Positions 16,041 through 24,916 of a DNA stretch of 64,000 nucleotides are shown here, piece after piece (within the stretch, counting starts at the first letter, position 1; the number at the start of each line of letters is the position of its first letter). Position numbers and translations under genes: made by a program. Source of the DNA: Achromobacter pestifer (lineage in GTDB: Bacteria > Pseudomonadota > Gammaproteobacteria > Burkholderiales > Burkholderiaceae_B). The notes under the pieces are model-generated. The model had not been told where the DNA came from. It ran no database searches and worked only from the letters and a program-made list of their open reading frames with translations. The stretch spans positions 4,712,001 through 4,776,000 of the forward strand of contig NZ_CP053985.1 in assembly GCF_013267355.1 (NCBI RefSeq), read 5' to 3'.

Positions 16041-17057
16041 CTACTTGTTCGCGGCCAGCCCCAGCTTGCGGACGATCTCCGCTTCCAGCGTGTACTGCTG
16101 AGCGGCGTAGGCGGCGTAGTCCTTGCCGTCCATGTAGACCAGTTCCTGGCCGTACTGCGTCAGGATCTGTTTGAAGGCATCTGATTCGGCCACCTGCTTG
16201 AAGACGGCATGCAACCTGTAGACGACGGCGGGGGGCATGCCCTGGGGGCCGGCGATGCCGAAGGGCGCGTTGGCCGGCGGCGTGCCGTCCACTTCGTGCA
16301 GCGTGGGCGTGTCAGGATATTGGGCGCTGCGCTGGTCGCCCCAGGTGACCAGCATGCGCATCTTTCCCGACTGCACCAGCGGCTGCACGGTGGTCGAACC
16401 GGCGTACGCCGTTACCTGTCCGCCCATCACCGCGGTCAGCACTTCGGATTCGCCCTTGTAGGGAATGTGGCGCCACGTCACGCCGTTGCGTCCGGCGATG
16501 TCTTCCATCATCACGTTGGAGGCGCTGCCGACGCTGGCCGTGCCGTAGGTGACTTCATTTGGATGCTGTTTGGCATAGCTGATGAAATCGGCCCAGGTCT
16601 TGTAAGGGGAGGCGGCGGGCACCGCCACGCCCAGCGTATAGCCGCTGAGCATCATGACGTAGGTGAAGTCGCGCGTGGGGTCGTAGCCCATGTCCTGGAT
16701 GTGGGGCATGCGATAGACCGGGCTGGGCAGGACGGCCAAGGTGTAGCCGTCGGGACGCGCAGTCTTGATCGCGCGCGCGCCCATGGTCGCGCCGGCGCCG
16801 CCCCGGTTTTCGATGACGATGGCCTGGCCCAGTTCAGGCGCGGCGAGCTCGGCGAACTTGCGGATCACGATGTCGGTGGAGCCGCCCGCCTGATAGGGCA
16901 CGATGATGTGGACAGGCTGGGCGGGATAGGGGGCGGCAGCGGCTGCGGGCGCCGCGATGGCGGCGCTGGCAAGCGCGAGGGCGCGCGGCGTGCGGGCCGC
17001 GCAAGCCAGCGCGGCGGCGAAATAGCGGGGTAGGCGTGTGGTCAAGGTGGTCTCCAT
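16041..17057 (-). CDS. Bug-family tripartite tricarboxylate transporter receptor
   Basis: A 338-residue periplasmic binding protein. The N-terminal signal runs to about residue 42 (AAPAAAAAPYPAQ). Family motifs are IIVPYQAGGSTDIV, VIENRGGAGATMG and HIPYKGESEVLTAVMGGQV. The start at 17057 (METTLTTR) avoids overlap with the dipeptidase gene, which stops five bases upstream. It differs clearly from the next Bug protein, so the two probably see different ligands or states of one ligand family. The membrane permease is missing from this locus, as is usual for Bug genes. Confidence 0.92.
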   Translation of the reverse strand: METTLTTRLPRYFAAALACAARTPRALALASAAIAAPAAAAAPYPAQPVHIIVPYQAGGSTDIVIRKFAELAAPELGQAIVIENRGGAGATMGARAIKTARPDGYTLAVLPSPVYRMPHIQDMGYDPTRDFTYVMMLSGYTLGVAVPAASPYKTWADFISYAKQHPNEVTYGTASVGSASNVMMEDIAGRNGVTWRHIPYKGESEVLTAVMGGQVTAYAGSTTVQPLVQSGKMRMLVTWGDQRSAQYPDTPTLHEVDGTPPANAPFGIAGPQGMPPAVVYRLHAVFKQVAESDAFKQILTQYGQELVYMDGKDYAAYAAQQYTLEAEIVRKLGLAANK

Positions 17058-17062
17058 TCGAT

Positions 17063-18085
17063 TCAGGCGGCGGCCCATGCCTGCGCGAATGCGCGCTGGA
17101 AGTTTCCGCCCAGCACGCCCAGGATCTGGCTGTCGGTCAGCCCGGCTTGGTGCAGCGCATGGGTAAAGGCGGGGAATTGCGCGGGCGTCGGCGTTTCGAC
17201 GGGATAACGCGCTTCCATCACATCGCCAAAGGCATCCGAGAAGTCGCCGCCCGATTTGGCGTACTTGGTGCGCGACATCACCATCACGTGGCGCACGGCC
17301 TCGTAGGTGTCGACCGACGGGAAGTCGGTGCCGATCCCCACGTGCTCATAGCCGACCAGCTCGCCTATGTATTTCACGTTGGCGACGAAGTCCGACAGCA
17401 GGGGCTGCTGGCGTGGATCGCCGCGCCAGCTCAGATAGGCGTGGATGCTGCAGCCCACCACGCCGCCGGTTGCGGCGACCGCCTTGATGACCTCGTCCGA
17501 CTTGTTGCGAGGGCGCGTGATCACGGCGTTGGCATTGGCATGCGTCAACAGCACGGGCTTGTTGCTGTGACGGGCGGCATCCAGGCAGGTCTGCGGCGCG
17601 CAATGGCTGAGGTCGATGGCGATGCCGACGCGGTTCATCTCCTCGACCATCTTCACGCCCAGTTCGCTGAGGCCGGCGTTGCGTTTTTCCAGGCAGCCGT
17701 CGCCGAGCAGATTGGCTTCGTTATAGGTCAGCTGGATGACGCGCATGCCCAATTCATGGAACAGGGCGACGCGGTCGATCTGCTCGCCCAAGGGCTTGCC
17801 GTTCTGCCAACCCATGATGAGTCCCAGCTTGCCGGTCTGCTTGGCGCGCGCGATGTCCTCGGCCTTTTCCACCAGCAGCCAGGGCGAGCCGGGCGCGGCG
17901 CAGCGTTGGCGCCAGGCCATGCAGTCGCGCAACGCCTGCTCGAAGTCCGCGCCCATGTCACTGATCGTGACGTTGATGGCGCTGACGCCGCCGGCCAGCA
18001 TGTCGCGGGTGCTGCCGTCGCTGAAGAAGACCAGGCCGTCGACGACGGTGGCGCGGCGATGCAGATCGACGCTGTGGCTGTCCAT
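17063..18085 (-). CDS. M19 (membrane dipeptidase-type) metallo-enzyme, divergent metal site
   Basis: A 340-residue member of peptidase family M19 (renal dipeptidase fold). Conserved blocks are LTYNEANLLGDGC, GIAIDLSHC, VLLTHANANAV and GIGTDFPS, giving the two metal-binding His and the Asp. The usual N-terminal HxD (DGHND) is replaced by DGLVFFSDG, and the usual EGG Glu region reads IMGWQNG, so part of the binuclear metal site is missing as judged from memory of the family. The start at 18085 (MDSHSVDL) has GGGG upstream. It may hydrolyse a dipeptide, a D-amino acid amide or another amide. Neighbours (DAO, Bug, GGT-like) point to breakdown of an imported peptide-like compound. Confidence 0.82.
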   Translation of the reverse strand: MDSHSVDLHRRATVVDGLVFFSDGSTRDMLAGGVSAINVTISDMGADFEQALRDCMAWRQRCAAPGSPWLLVEKAEDIARAKQTGKLGLIMGWQNGKPLGEQIDRVALFHELGMRVIQLTYNEANLLGDGCLEKRNAGLSELGVKMVEEMNRVGIAIDLSHCAPQTCLDAARHSNKPVLLTHANANAVITRPRNKSDEVIKAVAATGGVVGCSIHAYLSWRGDPRQQPLLSDFVANVKYIGELVGYEHVGIGTDFPSVDTYEAVRHVMVMSRTKYAKSGGDFSDAFGDVMEARYPVETPTPAQFPAFTHALHQAGLTDSQILGVLGGNFQRAFAQAWAAA

Positions 18086-18132
18086 GAAAGAATTCCCCTG
18101 TGTTGGTATGAGTGATCGAAGACGCGCGCCCG

Positions 18133-19476
18133 TCAGGTGCCGTAGCGGCCATAGCGGAACGGGTGCAGATCGATGGTCGGCGTCTGGCCCTGGATCAACT
18201 GCGCCATGGCCTCGCCCGCTGCCGGGCCGATGCCGAAACCGTGGCCCGAAAAGCCGGATGCAAGGAAGAGCCCGGGCAGGCCGGGGACCGCGTCCATCAC
18301 GGGCATCGCGTCCGGCGTGACGTCGATGTAGCCCGCCCAGGACTGCGCGATGCGCGCTTCGCGGAAAGCGGGAAAGGCCTGGACCAGCCTGCGCCAGGCC
18401 TGCTCCACGCCGCGTCTGGACGGCGACGGATCCAGCACGCGATGCCGTTCGAAGGGCGATACGCGGTCGGCCGGAAAATGGCGCGGGATCTTCAGCTCTT
18501 CGAAGAAGCGCTTGCCGAAACGCAGGCGCACGAAGCTGCTGTTGGCCCGCCATGCATTGAAGAAATGAGGCATGAGGCGGAAGGTGTCGGGCACCATGTC
18601 GGCCATCGATGCGCCGAACTGCGATACCGAGTAGCCGCCGTCGGCGCGCTTGCGGCAGGTAAAGTCCTTGCCATTGATGGCAGCCAGCGGGCCGGTATCG
18701 AGCGGGGTCGTGCGCAGCACCGATCCGCGCACCTTCAATTGCGGGAAGTTGGCGCCCAGGTTGCCGCAGAACAGCCGCGACCAGGCGCCGGCCGCGACCA
18801 GTACCGCCTGGGCGGCGACGCGGCCGCGCTCGGTGAGCAGGGCGGATACGCGGCCCGCGCTGCGTTCCACGCCCCGCACGGCGCAGCCTTCCAGGACTTG
18901 CGCGCCCGCGGCGCGGGCCAGGGAAGCGATGCCTCGGGTCGCCAGCTGCGGTTCGGCGACGCCGTCCGTGGGGCTGTACATAGCGCCGGTCCAGGCGCGG
19001 CCGGTCGGCGGCAGCATTTTGCGCACCAGGCGGTTATCCAGCAGGCGGGCATCCACGCCATGGGCGCGCGCGCCGTCGATCCAGGCCTGATGGCCCGCAG
19101 CGTCCGCATCGTTTTCCTGCAGGTAGAACATGCCGCTACGGCGGAAACCCACGTCCACCCTGTCCTGGATTTCTTCCCATAGCTGGTTGGCGCGCTGGGC
19201 CAGGGGCACTTCAGGCAGGTCGCGCCCCAGCGTGCGCACCCAGCCCCAGTTGCGCGACGATTGCTCGCAGGCCAGCGCGCCTTTTTCGAACACGGCGACC
19301 CGCAGCCCGGCGCGCGCGAGCGCATAGGCAGTGCTGATGCCGATGATTCCGCCGCCAACGATGGCGACGTCGACGGCGGCCGGCAACGCCGAGTCCGAGG
19401 CGGCGGTCCCTGCCGCAACGCTTGCCGCGCGCGGGGCGGCGGCGTGTGCTGGGTCATGGGGTGGATATGCTTGCAT
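18133..19476 (-). CDS. FAD-dependent oxidoreductase, DAO family
   Basis: A 447-residue flavoprotein of the D-amino-acid/glycine/sarcosine oxidase family. After about 36 low-complexity residues comes the FAD-binding VAIVGGGIIGISTAYALARAG, and EKG for the ribose. The C-terminal part holds FSGHGFGIGPAAGE, the second flavin contact of the family. NWGWVRTLGRD is the segment near the flavin. It would oxidise an amine or amino acid to an imine or oxo acid. First gene of the minus-strand cluster DAO-M19-Bug-Bug-GGT; the IclR gene is divergent upstream, with operator-like repeats between. Confidence 0.9.
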   Translation of the reverse strand: MQAYPPHDPAHAAAPRAASVAAGTAASDSALPAAVDVAIVGGGIIGISTAYALARAGLRVAVFEKGALACEQSSRNWGWVRTLGRDLPEVPLAQRANQLWEEIQDRVDVGFRRSGMFYLQENDADAAGHQAWIDGARAHGVDARLLDNRLVRKMLPPTGRAWTGAMYSPTDGVAEPQLATRGIASLARAAGAQVLEGCAVRGVERSAGRVSALLTERGRVAAQAVLVAAGAWSRLFCGNLGANFPQLKVRGSVLRTTPLDTGPLAAINGKDFTCRKRADGGYSVSQFGASMADMVPDTFRLMPHFFNAWRANSSFVRLRFGKRFFEELKIPRHFPADRVSPFERHRVLDPSPSRRGVEQAWRRLVQAFPAFREARIAQSWAGYIDVTPDAMPVMDAVPGLPGLFLASGFSGHGFGIGPAAGEAMAQLIQGQTPTIDLHPFRYGRYGT

Positions 19477-19495
19477 GGCAGCCCGATTTGTTTAA

Positions 19496-19532
19496 TTATC
19501 GCTATTCGATAATAATATACGTATACCGATAA
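19496..19532. promoter_or_regulatory. Operator-like repeats between DAO gene and iclR
   Basis: TTATCG-N5-CGATAA (19496-19512) is a perfect inverted repeat; a palindrome TATACGTATA (19516-19525) follows, and CGATAA is repeated at 19527-19532, about two helical turns from the first copy. The AT-rich stretch lies in the divergent promoter region of a cluster and its likely IclR regulator, the usual site for autoregulated operators. Inferred, not shown. Confidence 0.6.
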
Positions 19533-19651
19533 ATTGTTTGTTTTTATACTGCTGGCCGTGCCTGACCACAACGTAAGGGTTTCCCTAGGCCGGCTTGCTT
19601 TCCGGCTTTTTGCGGACAAAATTCCCTCCCCGCCCTACACACGGAATCCGT

Positions 19652-20413
19652 ATGTCTGAACCCTCCGCCTTGATGATCCAGTCGCTGGAAAAAGGGCTGG
19701 CCGTGCTGGAGTCCTTCCGCGGCCATGTCTCCTTGAGCTTGCAGGAGATGGCCCGGGAGAACGGCATCACCATCGGCTCGGCGCAGCGCGTGGCTTACAC
19801 GCTGGAGAAAACCGGCTACTTGTCCAAAGATCCGCGCAGCAAGCGCTACAGCATGACGGTCAAGGCTGTCGGGCTGGGCTACAGCTATCTCTACCGGCAG
19901 CCCCTGTTCCAGCATGCGCATGCGGTGCTGCACCAGGTCAACCAGGAGTGCGGGGAAATCGTCAACCTTGCCGTGCCCGATGGCGACAACATGGTGTTCG
20001 TCATGCGTGTCGCGCCGGCCAGGCATATTCCCGAATACCTGCCGGTAGGCACGCAGATACCGTGTGTGGCGACCGCGTCGGGGCGCGCGCTATGGGCGTT
20101 GCTGCCGCCCGACGAACTGGAACTCAAGTTGCGCAGCATCACCTGCGTCAAGCACACGCCGCGCACCACCACCGATATCGGCGAGCTGCGTGCCTTGATC
20201 GAAGAGGCCAGGCGCGACCAGTACGCCTACGCCGATGAAGAGTTCTACGCCGGGGACTTGAATGTGGCGGCGGTCATTCATGACGACAATGGCAATCCCC
20301 TGGGCGCGCTCAACATCTCCGTGCCCAAACCGCGCTGGTCGCTGGAGCGTGCGCGGCAGGAATTGGGGCCGCTGGTGATCAGGGCGGCACGAGCGATCAG
20401 CAAGCGCAGTTGA
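19652..20413 (+). CDS. IclR-family transcriptional regulator
   Basis: A 253-residue regulator with an N-terminal winged helix (SLEKGLAVLESF, then LSLQEMARENGITIGSAQRVAYTLEKTGYL) and a C-terminal ligand-binding domain (GEIVNLAVPDGDNMVFV; TASGRALWALLP; near the end NVAAVIHDDNGNPLGALNIS). IclR proteins usually sense a pathway carboxylate. The start at 19652 (MSEPSALM) removes 19 residues not typical for the family. It is divergent from the DAO-M19-Bug-Bug-GGT cluster and convergent with the six-gene hyu cluster, so it most likely controls the former. Confidence 0.92.
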   Translation: MSEPSALMIQSLEKGLAVLESFRGHVSLSLQEMARENGITIGSAQRVAYTLEKTGYLSKDPRSKRYSMTVKAVGLGYSYLYRQPLFQHAHAVLHQVNQECGEIVNLAVPDGDNMVFVMRVAPARHIPEYLPVGTQIPCVATASGRALWALLPPDELELKLRSITCVKHTPRTTTDIGELRALIEEARRDQYAYADEEFYAGDLNVAAVIHDDNGNPLGALNISVPKPRWSLERARQELGPLVIRAARAISKRS

Positions 20414-20422
20414 TGCAGATCG

Positions 20423-20444
20423 GCCGCGCCAACCGCGGCGCGGC
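20423..20444. terminator. Possible bidirectional terminator hairpin
   Basis: GCCGCGCC, six bases, GGCGCGGC: a perfect 8-bp GC stem in the 30-base gap between the convergent iclR and DAO (20444) stop codons. There is no T run, so efficiency is uncertain. Confidence 0.4.
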
Positions 20445-21556
20445 TAAGCGGCGTCCCAGCGGCTGGCCGAGAACTTTTCCGCCAGCATCAAGCCGCCGCG
20501 TCCCGTCGCCATTTCGGCGACGACTTCGCCCACCGCCGGCGCGATCTGAAAGCCGCCGCCCGAGAAGCCGAAGGCATGCAACAGGTGCGGCGTCCGCGGG
20601 CTGAAGCCGATGATGGGATTCTTGTCGGCGAAGTAGCCTTCGATGCCGGACCAGCAGCGGATCACGCTGGCGCAGGCCAGGGCGGGCAGAACGGACGGAG
20701 CGGTGCGGCCGAGTTCGGCGAGCGCTGCGCGCCCCGGGCGGCTGCGGTCTCCGGGCAGGGCTGCGCCGTAGCCGCCGCCCATGACGATGTTGCCGCGCGC
20801 GACCTGGCGGGCATAGAAGCCGCCGCCTTCGATACCCAGCGACACGCCGATCTGGGGCGTGAGCGGCTCGGTGACCAGCATGGTGGGATACTTGACCTGC
20901 AAGGGCAGGTCGTCGCCGAACCAGCGGGCCACCGCCGCGCCCCAGGCGCCCGCCGCATTGATGACCGTGGCGGCGCGTATGCGCCGGCCGTCGGCGGCGG
21001 TCAGCAGGAAGTCGCCGCCCAGGGTGTCGGCCTGCGTGATGGCGCAGTGTTCGAGCAGACTGGCGCCGGCGCGCGTGGCGGCATGGGCGAATGCGGGTGC
21101 GACCAGGCGCGGATTGGCCTGGCCGTCTTCCGGACATAGCGAGCCGCCGGCAATGCCGGAATCCAGCGCGGGAAAACGGCGGCGCAGCTCGGCTGCGTCG
21201 ATGAGCTCCAGGCCCAGGTCGAAGTCGCTGACCTTGTCGCGGTAGGCGCGGAGCTTTTCCAGATCGGACTCGGATCGTGCCAGTTTCAGGTGGCCGCTGC
21301 GCACGTATTCGGCATCGGTGCCGATGAGTTCCGGCAGGCGCGACCAGATGCCGTGCGCACGCTGCGCCAGATAAAGCTGTTCGATCGAACGGCCCTGCCG
21401 GCGCACGCCGCCGAAGTTGACGCCGCTGGCGCGCGCGCCGCTTGCGCCGCCGTCGATCAGCGCCGTGGCGACGCCCATGCGGCGCAGCGCCAGGGCGGCA
21501 CTGGCGCCCACCAGGCCGGCGCCGATGATGGCGACTTCCGTGTGCAGCAGGCTCAT
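20444..21556 (-). CDS. DAO-family flavoprotein, HcnC/opine-oxidase-like subunit
   Basis: A 370-residue FAD enzyme. VAIIGAGLVGASAALALRRMG is the dinucleotide fold; GVNFGGVRRQG and the C-terminal HAFGFSGGGFQIAPAVGE are typical of DAO-family dehydrogenases. It is the last of three genes encoding a small 2Fe-2S protein, an FAD/NAD protein and this DAO protein, the order seen in hcnABC and similar opine or amino-acid dehydrogenases. Its ATG overlaps the previous stop (21553-21556). It probably carries the substrate oxidation site, passing electrons to the partner subunits. Substrate unknown. Confidence 0.88.
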   Translation of the reverse strand: MSLLHTEVAIIGAGLVGASAALALRRMGVATALIDGGASGARASGVNFGGVRRQGRSIEQLYLAQRAHGIWSRLPELIGTDAEYVRSGHLKLARSESDLEKLRAYRDKVSDFDLGLELIDAAELRRRFPALDSGIAGGSLCPEDGQANPRLVAPAFAHAATRAGASLLEHCAITQADTLGGDFLLTAADGRRIRAATVINAAGAWGAAVARWFGDDLPLQVKYPTMLVTEPLTPQIGVSLGIEGGGFYARQVARGNIVMGGGYGAALPGDRSRPGRAALAELGRTAPSVLPALACASVIRCWSGIEGYFADKNPIIGFSPRTPHLLHAFGFSGGGFQIAPAVGEVVAEMATGRGGLMLAEKFSASRWDAA

Positions 21557-22941
21557 GGTTCCACCTTGCCCAGCATGGCCAGATTCAGGGGCTTGACCGG
21601 CGCCTGGCCCCGCAGGCGGCCTATGTCCGCCAAGGCCAGTCCACGGCAGTCGGCCAGCAGTTCGGCCGCACCCGCCTGGCACATGCGGCCCTGGCACAGT
21701 CCCATGCCGATGCGCGTCAGCGCTTTCAAGCGGTTGAGATCGTCGATGGCGTATTGCGTGGCCGCGGCGCGCAAGGTGCCGGCGCGCACTTCCTCGCAGC
21801 GGCAGACCATGACCGAGTCGTCGCAGGCTGCGCCCGCGCCGGGCAGGGGAAAGGCCCGGTCCAGGCCGCGCCGGAACCGCCCCCATCGGGCTTGGCGGCG
21901 GGCCAGCCACTGCACCCTGGCGGGGCTGACCGCGATGCCGCTGTCGGCCAGCATGGCCAGCGCGGCGCGTTCGCCCGCAAGCTCGGCCAGGACGGCGCCG
22001 CCTATGCCCGCGCCGTCGCCGGCCAGGTAGACGCCGGCCGTTGAACTGCGGCCGTCGGGATCGCGGCGCGGCAGCCAGGCGCGCTGGGCCGCATCGAAGC
22101 CGAAGCCGCAGTCCAGCAGGTCGGCCAGCTGGGTTTCCGCGCGCAGGCCATGGCCCACCGCCAGCGCGTCACAGGCAATGGAGCGATTTTTTCCGTCCAG
22201 GGCCGCGAGCACGCTCTGGATGCGGCTTGCGCCCTGCGCTGCGTCCAGCCGCGCGTCATGATGCACGGGCACGCCGTGGGCGCGCAGCCACCCCAGGTAG
22301 TACAGGCCCTTGGCCAGCATGCCTGGTTGGCTCAGCAGGGCCGGCGTGGCGCGGGCCTGTCCGCCCAGGGGCGCGCAATCCAGCACGGCCTGTACCTGGG
22401 CGCCGGCGCGCGCATACTGGTAGGCGACCAGATAGAGCAGGGGACCGGTGCCGGCGAACACGATGCGCGGCCCGAACGTGCAACCCTGGCTTTTCAGCGC
22501 GATCTGCGCGCCGCCCAGCGAGTAGACGCCGGGCAGGGTCCAGCCCGGGAAGGGCAGCACGCGGTCGGTGGCGCCGGTGGCGAGCAGCAGGCGGGAGTAA
22601 GGCAGGGTTTCCAGCTCGCCGTCGCGGATCAGGTCCAGGCTGCCCGGCGCGGCGTTCCACACCGCGCTTGCTGCACGGTAGTCGGCGCGGGCGGCAAGGT
22701 CCGCGCCCGCTGCGTGGATGGCTTGCGCACGCTTCCATTCGAAGCCATAGCGCTGCCGCGCGGTGCCGCGCGGCGTTGCGCCCTGGCGATAGATCTGGCC
22801 GCCGGGCAAGGCGGCTTCGTCCACGATCACAGGACGCACGCCGTGGCGCAGCAGCGTCTGCGCGGCGCGCACGCCCGCGGGGCCGGCGCCCACCACCACC
22901 ATGCGCGGCGCGTTCTCGGCGCCGGGCGGATTCATCTGCAT
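21553..22941 (-). CDS. FAD/NAD-type oxidoreductase with C-terminal Fe-S, HcnB-like subunit
   Basis: A 462-residue protein with two dinucleotide-binding folds (MVVVGAGPAGVRAAQTLL at about residue 14, and FAGTGPLLYLVAYQYARAG in the middle), GVYLAGDGAGIGGA for the flavin, and a C-terminal CRCEEV ... CQGRMCQ element that resembles the BFD-like 2Fe-2S domain of HcnB, NirB and related proteins. It would link the DAO subunit to the respiratory chain. The start at 22941 has GGAG 8 bases upstream and overlaps the 2Fe-2S gene by 10 bases; the DAO gene overlaps it by four. Confidence 0.88.
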   Translation of the reverse strand: MQMNPPGAENAPRMVVVGAGPAGVRAAQTLLRHGVRPVIVDEAALPGGQIYRQGATPRGTARQRYGFEWKRAQAIHAAGADLAARADYRAASAVWNAAPGSLDLIRDGELETLPYSRLLLATGATDRVLPFPGWTLPGVYSLGGAQIALKSQGCTFGPRIVFAGTGPLLYLVAYQYARAGAQVQAVLDCAPLGGQARATPALLSQPGMLAKGLYYLGWLRAHGVPVHHDARLDAAQGASRIQSVLAALDGKNRSIACDALAVGHGLRAETQLADLLDCGFGFDAAQRAWLPRRDPDGRSSTAGVYLAGDGAGIGGAVLAELAGERAALAMLADSGIAVSPARVQWLARRQARWGRFRRGLDRAFPLPGAGAACDDSVMVCRCEEVRAGTLRAAATQYAIDDLNRLKALTRIGMGLCQGRMCQAGAAELLADCRGLALADIGRLRGQAPVKPLNLAMLGKVEP

Positions 22942-23234
22942 GAGAGTTCTCCGGGCTGGGCGCTGACCAGCTCCATGCCGTCTTCGGCCTGGGTGGAACA
23001 GGCGCGCAGGCGCGCGCCGTCCGCCGTCTGCACCCAGCAATCCTGGCAGGCGCCCATCAGGCAGAAGCCGGCGCGCGGCGCGCCTTCGCCCAGCGTGACG
23101 CGCAGTTGCTGCGCGGCCAGCAGCAGCGCCGTCAGCACGGTGTCGCCTTCATGGGCCTGCAGCGGCAGGCCGTTCCAGGTCAGGCGCAGCGGTGCCGACG
23201 TGGGCGCCGACACGCGGCGCAGCAGCGGCTTCAT
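22932..23234 (-). CDS. Small 2Fe-2S ferredoxin-like protein, HcnA-like subunit
   Basis: A 100-residue protein with the plant-type 2Fe-2S pattern GFCLMGACQDCWV and ACST about 20 residues later. Sequence start LTWNGLPLQAHEGDTVLTALL is typical for HcnA-like and sarcosine-oxidase-alpha-type N-terminal domains. It is the first of the three flavoenzyme genes, overlapping the ThDP gene (ATGA, 23231-23234) and the HcnB-like gene (10 bases). It probably relays electrons within the complex. Confidence 0.88.
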   Translation of the reverse strand: MKPLLRRVSAPTSAPLRLTWNGLPLQAHEGDTVLTALLLAAQQLRVTLGEGAPRAGFCLMGACQDCWVQTADGARLRACSTQAEDGMELVSAQPGELSCR

Positions 23235-24916
23235 GCGGCGGTCTCCGCGCGGCGCAGCTGCGACAGGGTGCGGTCCGGCAGAATGATGTCGGCGTCGTAG
23301 CGCAGCTCCACGATGGCAGGCAAGCGATGCTCCCGCGCATATGCCAGTGCGGCGTCGTAAGCCGGCGCGAAGTCCTCCGTGCACTCGACCGCGGCGCCGT
23401 AGCCGCCGTAGCTTTGCGCCAACCGCGCGAAATCGGGGTTGACCAGATCCGTCGCCAGGGCGCGTCCAGGATAGGCGCGCTCCTGATGCAGGCGGATGGT
23501 GCCGAACAGGCCGTTGTTGAAGACCAGCACCACGATGCCCAGCCGGTACTGGACCGCGGTGGCCAGTTCCTGCATGGTCATTTGGAAACAGCCGTCGCCC
23601 GCGAAGCAGACCACGGCCGCCTCGCGGTCGCGCAGCTTGGCCGCGATGGCCGCGGGCAGGCCGTAGCCCATGGCGCCGACAGCGGGCGCGAGCTGGCTGC
23701 CCGGCCCCTTGAAGGCGATATGCCGGTGAGCGTAGAGCGCATAGTTGCCCGCGCCGACGGTGACGCACGAGCGCCGGGGCAAGGTGGCGGCGACGTGGCG
23801 CGCCGCCGCGTTCAGGTCCAGCGCGCCGGGCGTGGGCGGCAGCGCAGGCGCCGCGGCCACTGCGCCTGCGCCGCGGCGGCGAGGCTGCCAGCCCGGCGTC
23901 GGCGCCAGGCCGGCAACGGCCTGCGCGAAGCCGTCCACGCTTGCGATCATGCCCAGCGCCGGGGTGCACAACCGCCCGATTTCGTTGGCGTCCGGATGGA
24001 TGTGGACCAGGGTCTGGCGCGGCGTGGGCGAGGCCAGCCATTCGTAGTTGATGGTCGTCGGCTCGCACAGGCGCGTGCCCAGCGCGATCACCAGGTCGCT
24101 GTCCATCACGGCGCGCTTCTGGTGGGCAGGCATGCTGGCGCTGACCTGGCCCACGAAGTTGGGATGGCCGTTGTCGAACAGTTCCAGGCGGCGCCAGGCG
24201 GTGGCCACGGGCAGGTCGAAGCGCAGCGCGAAGTCGCGCACGGCCTCGCGCGCGGCTGCTGACCAGCGCGACCCGCCCAGCAGCAGCAAGGGCCGCTCTG
24301 CCGCTTCCAGCAGTTCGCGCAGGCGCAGCATGTCGGCGTCGGCCGGACGGGCGCAGGGCGGCTGCGGCGCTGCCGCCAACGCCGCGTCGGCGAGGCTGGA
24401 CAGCATGTCTTCGGGCAGGGAGAGGACCACGGGCCCTGGTCGGCCGCCCGTGGCGATCGCCCAGGCGCGCGCCAGGTATTCGGGGATGCGGTCGGCCCGC
24501 TCGATCTGCGCGACCCATTTCGCCAGCGGCGCGTACATGGCGCGGTAATCCACTTCCTGGAAGCACTGGCGGTCGGCGGTATCGCCGCCGACCTGGCCGA
24601 TGAACAGGATCATGGGCGTGGAGTCTTCCTTTGCCGTGTGCACGCCGATTGCCGCATTGGTCGCGCCCGGACCGCGGGAGACGAAGCAGATGCCAGGCTG
24701 GCCGGTCAGCTTGCCGTGCGCCTCGGCCATGTAGGCGGCGCCGCCTTCCTGGCGGCAGACCACCGCTTCGATGGTGTCGCGCCGGGCGTAAAGCGCGTCG
24801 ATGCAGGGCAGGAAACTCTCGCCCGGCACCATGAACACGCGCTCCACGCCATAGGCCTGCAACTGCGCGATCAGCAGTTCGCCGCCGCTGCGGGCGCCAG
24901 GGGCTGGCGCGTTCAT
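23231..24916 (-). CDS. ThDP-dependent enzyme (acetolactate synthase-like)
   Basis: A 561-residue protein with the three-domain layout of the POX/ALS family. The activating Glu is in VVCRQEGGAAYMAEA (about residue 57); the C-terminal domain has the ThDP/Mg element starting GDGCFQMTMQEL and ending in FNN about 30 residues later. CFVSRGPGATNA fits decarboxylases and ligases of this group. The true reaction (2-oxo acid decarboxylation, carboligation or C-S/C-C lysis) cannot be told. Both ends overlap neighbours by four bases (hyuB, 2Fe-2S gene), so it is a firm part of the operon and may act on the oxo acid made by the flavoenzyme. Confidence 0.92.
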   Translation of the reverse strand: MNAPAPGARSGGELLIAQLQAYGVERVFMVPGESFLPCIDALYARRDTIEAVVCRQEGGAAYMAEAHGKLTGQPGICFVSRGPGATNAAIGVHTAKEDSTPMILFIGQVGGDTADRQCFQEVDYRAMYAPLAKWVAQIERADRIPEYLARAWAIATGGRPGPVVLSLPEDMLSSLADAALAAAPQPPCARPADADMLRLRELLEAAERPLLLLGGSRWSAAAREAVRDFALRFDLPVATAWRRLELFDNGHPNFVGQVSASMPAHQKRAVMDSDLVIALGTRLCEPTTINYEWLASPTPRQTLVHIHPDANEIGRLCTPALGMIASVDGFAQAVAGLAPTPGWQPRRRGAGAVAAAPALPPTPGALDLNAAARHVAATLPRRSCVTVGAGNYALYAHRHIAFKGPGSQLAPAVGAMGYGLPAAIAAKLRDREAAVVCFAGDGCFQMTMQELATAVQYRLGIVVLVFNNGLFGTIRLHQERAYPGRALATDLVNPDFARLAQSYGGYGAAVECTEDFAPAYDAALAYAREHRLPAIVELRYDADIILPDRTLSQLRRAETAA

